The notes under the pieces are model-generated. The model was not told the origin of the DNA, ran no database searches, and worked only from the letters and a program-made list of their open reading frames with translations. From assembly GCA_047639575.1 (NCBI GenBank), contig JBLIOB010000231.1:1-6815 (forward strand): DNA of 6,815 nt, written 5' to 3'. How positions within the stretch are numbered: position 1 is the first letter of the stretch; the number at the start of each line of letters is the position of its first letter. The translations under genes and the position numbers were made by a program. The DNA is from JBLIOB01 sp047639575. Its GTDB lineage: Bacteria; Bacteroidota; Bacteroidia; Flavobacteriales_D; Parvicellaceae. This document shows positions 1-6,504 of this stretch, in pieces.

Positions 1-649
1 CTCCAGATCAAGTCTGGAGTTAAACAATTGGTTGTGTAGGTTGGTGTTTTAGTAATTGACTTAGCGAATTTGAAATCCGTATTTGTGTAATCACATCTAA
101 GGGATAAGCTAATTGTTCTAAACAGACTCCAGATCAAGTCTGGAGATAAACAATTGGTTGGGTAGGTTGGTGTTTTAGTAATTGACTTAGCGAATTTGAA
201 ATCCGTATTAATGTAGTTGAATCTAAGGGATAAGCTAGTTGTTCTAAACAGACTCCAGATCAAGTCTGGAGATAAACAATTGGTTGTGTAGGTTGGTGTT
301 TTAGTAATTGACTTAGCGAATTTGAAATCCGTATTAATGTAATTGAATCTAAAGGATAGGCTAATTGTTCTAAACAGACTCCAGATCAAGTCTGGAGTTA
401 AACAATTGGTTGAGTAGGTTGGTGTTTTTGTAATTGATTTAGCGAATTTGAAATCCGTATTAATGTAATTGAATCTAAAGGATAGGCTAATTGTTCTAAA
501 CAGACTCCAGATCAAGTCTGGAGTTAAACAATTGGTTGAGTAGGTTGGTGTTTTTGTAATTGATTTAGCGAATTTGAAATCCGTATTAATGTAATTGAAT
601 CTAAAGGATAGGCTAATTGTTCTAAACAGACTCCAGATCAAGTCTGGAG
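1..649. repeat. Hairpin palindrome CTCCAGATCAAGTCTGGAG, repeated six times
   Basis: The 19-bp sequence occurs unchanged at 1-19, 127-145, 253-271, 379-397, 505-523 and 631-649. It has a perfect 7-bp stem (CTCCAGA/TCTGGAG) around the loop TCAAG. Where the next base is T (copies 1, 4 and 5) the stem can extend by an A-T pair. A second pair of arms flanks it: AATTGTT about 9 bp before and AACAATT about 3 bp after, so a longer imperfect cruciform is possible. The palindrome is the only part fully conserved in the decayed last copy, which suggests it is the functional or founding element. No U-tract follows it on either strand, so it is not a classical intrinsic terminator. It resembles dispersed REP-type palindromes, but that is inference from shape only. 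Confidence 0.9.
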
Positions 650-680
650 ATAAACATTTGGTGAGATGAATTAGTGTTTA
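1..680. repeat. Tandem array of a 126-bp unit (5 full copies plus a decayed sixth)
   Basis: Copies begin at 1, 127, 253, 379, 505 and 631, each with the same palindrome, so the spacing is 126 bp every time with no indel. Copies 4 and 5 read as identical. Copy 3 differs from them at a few positions, copy 2 at a few more. Copy 1 differs most, in the stretch at about 83-95 (TTTGTGTAATCACATC against TTAATGTAATTGAATC elsewhere). Copy 6 is good for about 35 bp and then decays up to about 680. The left end is cut by the window, so the true copy number is unknown. The unit is AT-rich, has stops in all three plus frames, and contains no recognisable gene, tRNA or CRISPR-like repeat/spacer alternation, because the whole unit is conserved. 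It is best described as an intergenic satellite or REP-like array amplified by unequal recombination or slippage. Function is unknown. Confidence 0.97.
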
Positions 681-690
681 ACCAAATTTG

Positions 691-1380
691 CTAGAACACC
701 AATGGATCTATTGAGTCTCCGTAGTAGAAGTATTCTAATTCAACGTCAATTTGGTTAACGCTATCGAATATTTCAATATACTTTACTAGTTGATTCGAAT
801 AATAATGGTAGCGTGCAATGTGAGGTCCCGGAAGATCAATTCCGCACGGGTACATTAATGGTCCAAGACTGTCGACACTTAATTTTCCATCCTTATTGAA
901 AGTACAACGCTCATTTTCACAAACTAACCTATATTTTATTTGATAATCAATGGTGTCCGTAAAATCTCGTTCTAAGCTTGATATTTCCAACAAAACGCTA
1001 TCTGCGCCAAAATATGTGTAATCATCTTGATGCCAACCAACACGTGTTAGTCCGATCAGCTTGCAATCCTCATCGTATTGAAATTTGGAATAGGAAGAAA
1101 TCATAGGCGGCATTTCTTCAATCACTCTTCCACATTCATTTAATTTATAATAACTACGAAAGCAGTTGCTGTAGCCTAAACAATTTTGAATGAGGATCTT
1201 TTTAACCCCAAAAGTTGAAGCTATCAGAGGATCAATATTAATTTCAAAATTTGGATCAGTGCATTGGTCCTTGCCTATAGATGCGTTCGGAAATTCCGAT
1301 ACTTTTTTTGAATGCTCGTTGTCATTACATCCTAATAGACTTATTAAACTCAGCCCTAAAACAGGTATCCACTTTTTCAT
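691..1380 (-). CDS. Hypothetical secreted lipoprotein, cysteine-rich
   Basis: This 229-residue protein has a lipoprotein signal peptide: basic Lys2-Lys3, a hydrophobic core at 5-16, and the lipobox LLGC with Cys18 as the lipidated residue. The mature N-terminus (Asn-Asp-Asn-Glu) is acidic. In Flavobacteriia, acidic residues just after the cysteine can mark surface display, so outer-membrane exposure is possible but not shown. The mature part has eight cysteines (40, 67, 73, 83, 106, 154, 159, 179), an even number that would suit disulfides outside the cytoplasm. Several short Tyr/Asp/Gly stretches (about 77-88, 100-113, 191-204) look like degenerate YD-type beta-hairpins, suggesting an all-beta fold. 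I recognise no named family or catalytic motif. The start is the only ATG giving a complete signal peptide. The upstream sequence is AT-rich without a clear Shine-Dalgarno. It is divergent from the subtilase gene, and its 3' end faces the 126-bp array. Confidence 0.85.
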   Translation of the reverse strand: MKKWIPVLGLSLISLLGCNDNEHSKKVSEFPNASIGKDQCTDPNFEINIDPLIASTFGVKKILIQNCLGYSNCFRSYYKLNECGRVIEEMPPMISSYSKFQYDEDCKLIGLTRVGWHQDDYTYFGADSVLLEISSLERDFTDTIDYQIKYRLVCENERCTFNKDGKLSVDSLGPLMYPCGIDLPGPHIARYHYYSNQLVKYIEIFDSVNQIDVELEYFYYGDSIDPLVF

Positions 1381-1486
1381 TTTCGGAAGTTAAGATTTTT
1401 GAACAAAACTTCTCCGTTAAGTAAACCGTAAGGTTGATGACGTTTTAATTGGATTCATTGTATTACATTTAGGACAAAGCAGAACC

Positions 1487-4400
1487 ATGAAACTTACACT
1501 TCGCCATTTACCAGCTCTTGTCTTACTTTTTATAGCGACTAATCTAATTAGTCAGCAATCAAGCGAGCATATTATGCTAAATACTGGATCTATACAGTTA
1601 GAAAATAATGTTCAAGACTATAAATTAAGTTCTAGTAGTAAGGAAATTTGTCAAGGAAGAGTATATCGGCTGATTCAATTGAATAACCTCCCGTCTGAAG
1701 CTGCCCATGAGCTATTTAAGAGTAAGGGGATTAAATTACTTGAATACATTCCAAATAAGGCATATGTTGCTTCTATACCTTTAGGTGTATTGAATTCAGA
1801 ATTAGCCTCATTAGACATTAGAAGTGTAGTTCGTTTGCCGGCTGAAATGAAGCAATTGAGAAGAATTGTGGAACGTCCTTTCCCAAATTGGTCTTTGGAA
1901 AATGGAAAAGTTAAAGTGGTAATTAAAATTCAGGAAGGATTAAGTACACAATATGGAATTAGTCGACTTGGTGAAATGATCAAGTTAAATAGCATCGTGT
2001 CTCATGCTAACTTGGTGTATGCTAATATAGATGAAGACGATCTTTTAGAAATAGCAAAAATGCCGTATGTGAGATATGTTGATTTAGCTCCTGAAATTGG
2101 GGAGCCGGAACATGATCATGGGAGAACTTTGCATCGAGGAAATATGCTGGATCAGGATTTAGGAATTGGAAGACAATATGACGGAACAGGAGTAACCATT
2201 GCTATAAATGATGACGGATTTGTAGGGCCCCATATTGATTTTACAGGAAGAACTGACCAGACTGATGTTGCTGGTGATTTTGCCGGAGATCATGGAGACA
2301 TGGTAGCTGGAATTGCAGGTGGCGCAGGGAATTTGGACCCAACGATGAGAGGAATGGCCCCAGGCTCCTTTTTGTTTATTCGTCAGTATAATTCCGCTTT
2401 ACCGAATACGGTAACATTACACCAGAACGATCAAGTAATGATTTTTAATGCATCTTATAGTAATGGATGTAATGCCGGATATACTTCATTAACCGAGCAA
2501 GTTGACGATGAAATATTTGATAATCCTAGTTTGTTACAAGTTTTCTCTGCAGGTAATAGTGGTGGAAATGATTGTGGTTATGGGGCAGGTTCAGCTTTTG
2601 GAAATGTGACTGGAGGACATAAAATAGCAAAAAACGTAATTGCTACGGCAAACCTTAATGAGAGCGATGCGTTAGAGAATTCTAGTTCTAGAGGTCCTTC
2701 TGCAGACGGAAGATTGAAGCCAGATATTTCGGCTCATGGTGCAGGGCAGATGTCTACTGATCCAAATAACGGTTATGCTGCTGGAGGTGGAACTTCAGCT
2801 GCGGCACCTGGAATTGCTGGAATGACTGCATTATTATATCATGCTTATAAAGATTTAAATGGCGGTACAAACCCAAATTCGGGGTTAATTAAAGCTTGTA
2901 TGTTGAATTCTGCAGACGACCTTGGAAATGTCGGTCCAGATTACTCTTTTGGATGGGGTAGGATCAATGGGTATAAAGCGGTTACTACTTTGGAGGATAG
3001 CAGATATCTTTTAGATAGTGTATCAAATGGATCCACTAATTCACATTCGGTAACTATTCCGGCAGGTGTGCAAGAGCTGCGAGTAATGCTATACTGGATG
3101 GAATCTTCTGGATCTCCGTCATCTTCTATCATCTTAATAAATGATTTAGATCTAACAATAGATGACCCAAGTGTGACGACTTTTCAACCTTTAGTGCTAG
3201 ATCCAACACCAATCTTTGCAAATTTATCAGCTACAGCAGTACCAGGTAGAGACAGTTTAAATAACGCTGAACAGGTTAGAATAACGACTCCCGCAGCTGG
3301 AACTTATTCGGTTAATGTAGATGGCTTTGCAATCCCTTTTGGAAATCAGAAATACTATATTGTATGGGAATATATCATGGATGATATTACCGTTACATAT
3401 CCTTTCGGTGAAGAAGGTTTTGTTCCTGGCGAAGTTGAATTAATTAGATGGGATGCCTACGGTAATTCAGGAACTTTTGATGTAGAGTATTCATTAGACA
3501 ATGGAAGTACGTGGACATTTGTAGCAGCAGGAGTATCTGGAACTTTAAGAGAACGAGCTTGGTCAGTTCCAACCGGACCATCTGAGCGAGCATTAGTTAG
3601 AGTAACTAGAGGAGCAGTAAGCGATATGTCAGATGACAATTTTATTATTGCGGAAACCCCTGCAAATATTACATTAGACTGGGTTTGCGTTGATTCATTG
3701 CAAATAAGTTGGGATTTGGTTCCTGGAGCTACGGAATATGAAGTCAGCATGCTAGGAGCTATGTATATGGATTCTGTTGGCAGAACTACTGCTGATACAA
3801 TGATATTATACGGTCACGATTACAATGTTGAAGATTGGTTTAGCGTAACGCCTATTTTGGCATTAGGTGGTGAAGGTAGAAGAGCGAATGCAGTTCAGAA
3901 AGTACCTGGAATTACAAATTGTCCGTTGAGTTATAGTCTGGAAGTAACAGAAATGCTATCACCTGTGTCTGGAACAATGTTTGGATGTCACGCTAGTTCT
4001 ACAGTACCAGTTATGGTTTTAGTAACCAATGCAGGCTTAAGTCCAATATTCGATATTCCAGTCAATTTCTCATTGAATGGTGGTGCGGTTGTTACAGAAA
4101 CGATTTTAGATACTCTGCTTCCAGGACAAGACACCTTGTATACTTTTTTGGCTACTGTGGATTTATCTTCGAATGGATTATATCAATTGATTTCATACAC
4201 AGATCATCCACTTGATCAATTTTTAGGAGATGACACGATTAGCCTTGCTACAACGGTTGCAACTGGTTTGACGCTTTCTGGTATTTGGACGGAGGATTTT
4301 GAAGGGTTTTCGCTTTGTGGATCTTCCAATGATTGCGGAGCAACTATTTGCAATACTGGACCAGGTTGGAAAAATGAAAGCAGCAGTACTATCGATGATA

Positions 4401-5092
4401 ATGATTGGAGAACAGATCTTGATGGAACACCTTCTGCTGGAACAGGGCCGAGTGCAGATCATACACTTGGAACTAGCACCGGTCAGTACATGTTTACAGA
4501 AGCCTCAGGGGGATGTACTGATATGGAAGCTTTACTGTTAACTCCTTGTATTGATTTAGCTGCAATGGGCGCACCAGAATTGTCTTTTTGGTATCATATG
4601 GATGGGGGAGATATGGGTACGCTTAGCATAGATATTTTTAATGGCGTTACTTATGACAATGACGTATGGTCAGTTTCTGGTGATCTTGGGGCTTCTTGGA
4701 TAGAAGGGACTTATGATTTATCTGCGTATGCTGGCCAAATAATTAACGTTAGGTTTAGAGGTACTACCGGAGGAGACTACCAAAGTGATATGGCGTTAGA
4801 CGATATTGGAGTTTCGACCCCATTTTCTGTAGACGAGTCTACTTCAGCTAATTGGAGTGTTTGGCCAAATCCAAGTGCGGATCAATTTAACGTTCAGTTT
4901 AGTGGATTTGAATCAGGTACAAGTGCTTTGTTGTATGATATACTGGGAAAGGTAGTGGCCAATAAATCACTAAACGGAGCTTCAGGTACAGTTGAATTTG
5001 ACGTAAGTAATCTAGATGAAGGAACTTATATCATTGTATTTAACAGTAACGGCAAACAAGTAGGAGCTAAGCAGGTTGTAGTAATGCACTAA
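1487..5092 (+). CDS. Large secreted subtilisin-like (S8) serine protease with T9SS type A sorting domain
   Basis: This is a 1201-residue extracellular endopeptidase precursor. The signal peptide (1-22) probably cleaves before Gln23, fitting the Bacteroidota preference for Gln at +1. Residues 56-205 look like two consecutive I9-type propeptide modules. The S8 domain spans about 206-505: Asp242 in NDDG, His269 in DHGDMVAG, oxyanion Asn357 in SAGNSGG, and Ser437 in GGGTSAAAP. A jelly-roll domain of the type that follows KP-43-like subtilases covers about 515-630 (LINDLDLTI, NNAEQVRI). Next come an Ig-like domain (about 632-720), an FnIII-like domain (about 725-810), a CARDB-like domain (about 815-925), a MAM-like jelly roll (about 932-1110) and a C-terminal sorting domain (about 1118-1201, starting VWPNPS). 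The last directs export across the outer membrane by T9SS, normally with its removal. Likely role: degradation of external protein, with accessory domains for substrate or surface binding. The triad looks intact. Domain borders are estimates by eye. Confidence 0.96.
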   Translation: MKLTLRHLPALVLLFIATNLISQQSSEHIMLNTGSIQLENNVQDYKLSSSSKEICQGRVYRLIQLNNLPSEAAHELFKSKGIKLLEYIPNKAYVASIPLGVLNSELASLDIRSVVRLPAEMKQLRRIVERPFPNWSLENGKVKVVIKIQEGLSTQYGISRLGEMIKLNSIVSHANLVYANIDEDDLLEIAKMPYVRYVDLAPEIGEPEHDHGRTLHRGNMLDQDLGIGRQYDGTGVTIAINDDGFVGPHIDFTGRTDQTDVAGDFAGDHGDMVAGIAGGAGNLDPTMRGMAPGSFLFIRQYNSALPNTVTLHQNDQVMIFNASYSNGCNAGYTSLTEQVDDEIFDNPSLLQVFSAGNSGGNDCGYGAGSAFGNVTGGHKIAKNVIATANLNESDALENSSSRGPSADGRLKPDISAHGAGQMSTDPNNGYAAGGGTSAAAPGIAGMTALLYHAYKDLNGGTNPNSGLIKACMLNSADDLGNVGPDYSFGWGRINGYKAVTTLEDSRYLLDSVSNGSTNSHSVTIPAGVQELRVMLYWMESSGSPSSSIILINDLDLTIDDPSVTTFQPLVLDPTPIFANLSATAVPGRDSLNNAEQVRITTPAAGTYSVNVDGFAIPFGNQKYYIVWEYIMDDITVTYPFGEEGFVPGEVELIRWDAYGNSGTFDVEYSLDNGSTWTFVAAGVSGTLRERAWSVPTGPSERALVRVTRGAVSDMSDDNFIIAETPANITLDWVCVDSLQISWDLVPGATEYEVSMLGAMYMDSVGRTTADTMILYGHDYNVEDWFSVTPILALGGEGRRANAVQKVPGITNCPLSYSLEVTEMLSPVSGTMFGCHASSTVPVMVLVTNAGLSPIFDIPVNFSLNGGAVVTETILDTLLPGQDTLYTFLATVDLSSNGLYQLISYTDHPLDQFLGDDTISLATTVATGLTLSGIWTEDFEGFSLCGSSNDCGATICNTGPGWKNESSSTIDDNDWRTDLDGTPSAGTGPSADHTLGTSTGQYMFTEASGGCTDMEALLLTPCIDLAAMGAPELSFWYHMDGGDMGTLSIDIFNGVTYDNDVWSVSGDLGASWIEGTYDLSAYAGQIINVRFRGTTGGDYQSDMALDDIGVSTPFSVDESTSANWSVWPNPSADQFNVQFSGFESGTSALLYDILGKVVANKSLNGASGTVEFDVSNLDEGTYIIVFNSNGKQVGAKQVVVMH

Positions 5093-5114
5093 GCTTACAT
5101 TAGCTTGCTTTTTT
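5086..5114 (+). terminator. Possible intrinsic terminator of the subtilase gene
   Basis: The stem AAGCT (5091-5095) pairs with AGCTT (5102-5106) around a 6-nt loop. Alternatively AGCT/AGCT pairs with extra GCA (5086-5088)/TGC (5106-5108) closure. Either form is followed by GC and a run of six T (5109-5114). The stem is short and only partly GC, so strength is doubtful. It overlaps the subtilase stop codon (5090-5092) and the last codons of the convergent ndh gene. It would work only in the plus direction, since no matching T-run exists for the minus strand. Confidence 0.35.
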
Positions 5115-6401
5115 AAGTTTGGATTTATTGAAGTCTTCTGCTTTCACGTATTTTCTAACAATGACTCTGGTTCCCTTGTCAAATCGAATATAACTCCATG
5201 TCCAATTAACAAATACAACGATTCTACTTCGAAAATCTACGAGCAGCATTAAGTGTACAAACATCCAAGCCATCCAGGCGAAGAATCCACTAAATGAAAA
5301 TCGAGGTAAGTCAACTACAGCTTTGTTTCTGCCAATAGTTGCCATAGTGCCTTTGTCTTTGTATGAAAACGGAATCATCGACTTTCGAGAAAGGACTCTC
5401 TTTAAGTTTTTGGCTAAATGCTTACCCTGTTGTTGCGCAATACTACCTAACATCGGAAGACCTTTCGGGTGTTTACTGGTAGTCATTAATGAAACATCAC
5501 CTACCGCAAAAATATTGTCGTAGCCCTTCACTTGACTAAATTCATCTACTTCTATTCTACCATTTGAAAGGTGCGAGAGATCTAAACCATTAACCATTGC
5601 GCCTTTAACACCCGCTGCCCATATCAACGTTTCAGTTTTGAAGTTTTTTTTAGATGTTAATGCCATATGTCCATCATAACTTTCAACTTTGGTATCTGTC
5701 CAAATGTTCACTCCCATTTTATCTAAAAACTGAGTTGCCTTTTTAGTGGCAAGCTCAGACATCGCATTTAAAACATTTGGACTTGCTTCCACCAAATGTA
5801 TTTGCATCCTCCTAATGTCTAAGTCGGGGTAGTCGTTAGGTAAAATGTGCTTTTTCAACTCAGCAAACGCTCCAGCCAATTCCACCCCAGTTGGACCACC
5901 GCCAACTATCACGAAATTCATCAAACTATTTTGCTCTTCAATGTTTTCAGAATTAAGCGCCTTCTCAAAATTTTGAAGAATCAAACTTCGAAGATCTAAA
6001 GACTCCGTTAAGGTCTTCATTGGCATTGCATATTTTTCAATTTCCTGCTGACCGAAGAAGTTGGTACACGCCCCAGTTGCAATTACTAAATAGTCATATT
6101 CTATTGTGCCAATAGACGTTTCAATGCAGTTGTTTGCATCATCAACTTGATTGATTTCTGCAATACGGATATGCGTATTTTTCTTTTTGCCTAGAATCTT
6201 TCGCAATGGATATGCGATCGAATCAGGTTCCAATCCTGCGGTGGCAACTTGGTACATTAAAGGTTGAAAATTGTGGTAGTTATTTCGATCAATCAAGACG
6301 ATTTGAACTTTGCTTGAATTGAGCTGTCTAGCTAGCTTCAATCCCGCAAACCCTCCTCCTAGAATCACCAATCGTGGTATTTTTAGTTTCGGAATGTTCA
6401 T
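5100..6401 (-). CDS. ndh: Type II NADH:quinone oxidoreductase (NDH-2)
   Basis: This 433-residue flavoprotein, the usual length for the family, passes electrons from NADH to membrane quinone without pumping protons. It sits on the inner face of the cytoplasmic membrane. The N-terminal FAD Rossmann motif is Gly15-Gly-Gly17-Phe-Ala-Gly20, with Asp38 closing the second strand. The family signature NYHNFQPLMYQVATAG lies at 41-56. IATG is at 107-110. The NADH Rossmann motif is Gly167-Gly-Gly169-Pro-Thr-Gly172 with family-typical Glu174; acidic Glu205 favours NADH over NADPH. The second FAD motif is AVGD (299-302). The quinone-site segment is GSIAQQQG (319-326), where many relatives have AQxAxQQG. 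The C-terminus (about 370-402, rich in Phe, Trp and Met) is the amphipathic membrane anchor. The ATG at 6399-6401 lies just before the FAD strand and has an AT-rich leader without a clear Shine-Dalgarno. The gene is monocistronic in this window. Confidence 0.95.
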   Translation of the reverse strand: MNIPKLKIPRLVILGGGFAGLKLARQLNSSKVQIVLIDRNNYHNFQPLMYQVATAGLEPDSIAYPLRKILGKKKNTHIRIAEINQVDDANNCIETSIGTIEYDYLVIATGACTNFFGQQEIEKYAMPMKTLTESLDLRSLILQNFEKALNSENIEEQNSLMNFVIVGGGPTGVELAGAFAELKKHILPNDYPDLDIRRMQIHLVEASPNVLNAMSELATKKATQFLDKMGVNIWTDTKVESYDGHMALTSKKNFKTETLIWAAGVKGAMVNGLDLSHLSNGRIEVDEFSQVKGYDNIFAVGDVSLMTTSKHPKGLPMLGSIAQQQGKHLAKNLKRVLSRKSMIPFSYKDKGTMATIGRNKAVVDLPRFSFSGFFAWMAWMFVHLMLLVDFRSRIVVFVNWTWSYIRFDKGTRVIVRKYVKAEDFNKSKLKKAS

Positions 6402-6415
6402 ATTTTTCTAGTTTC

Positions 6416-6434
6416 TGCACTTCAGAGAAGTGCA
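6416..6434. promoter_or_regulatory. Perfect 8-bp inverted repeat between divergent genes
   Basis: TGCACTTC (6416-6423) and GAAGTGCA (6427-6434) form a perfect inverted repeat around AGA. It lies 15-33 bp upstream of the ndh start codon and about 70 bp upstream of the divergent membrane-protein gene. It could be a dimeric repressor operator in the ndh promoter or a small hairpin in the ndh 5' leader. No known regulator's consensus is recognised. A chance 8-bp palindrome of this kind is uncommon but not impossible in 103 bp. Confidence 0.5.
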
Positions 6435-6492
6435 TTCGTTCACTTTAGAAACAATATAAAACTAAAAGAGTTCGTGAATTCGATGTAATTTT

Positions 6493-6498
6493 GAAGGA
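6493..6498 (+). promoter_or_regulatory. Shine-Dalgarno GAAGGA that decides the start of the right-edge gene
   Basis: Two in-frame ATGs lie at 6499 and 6505. GAAGGA ends directly against the first, leaving no spacer, but has a 6-nt spacer to the second. That favours 6505. It is the clearest ribosome-binding-like site among the gene starts here. Confidence 0.5.
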
Positions 6499-6504
6499 AT
6501 GACA

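Noticed and set aside
1..680. CRISPR array
   Set aside because: The whole 126-bp unit is conserved; there are no short repeats separated by unique spacers, and no cas gene is present in the window.
1..680. Integron cassette array (attC sites)
   Set aside because: No cassette genes lie between palindromes, the units are identical in content, and no attC core or integrase is seen.
1190..1393. 67-codon plus-strand open frame
   Set aside because: It lies wholly antisense to the lipoprotein gene, with no supporting motif.
1414..1433. Short direct repeat CCGTTAAG/CCGTAAGG in the divergent intergenic region
   Set aside because: Imperfect and only 7-8 bp; not distinguishable from chance and not matched to any known operator.
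1464..1471. Bacteroidota-type -7 promoter element TACATTTA upstream of the subtilase
   Set aside because: It matches TAnnTTTG at 5 of 6 fixed positions, but no TTG lies at the expected upstream spacing, and the implied leader would be only about 10 nt. Too weak to list.
4223..4541. Open frames of about 80 codons on both strands inside the subtilase
   Set aside because: They are shadows of the MAM-like region of the long, domain-rich subtilase frame. The apparent cysteine-rich content comes from the frame shift.
6486..6493. Perfect TAnnTTTG (TAATTTTG) upstream of the right-edge gene
   Set aside because: It overlaps the likely Shine-Dalgarno and would place transcription start at or beyond the start codon; no -33 TTG is found. 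Probably chance, unless translation starts at the internal ATG at 6571.
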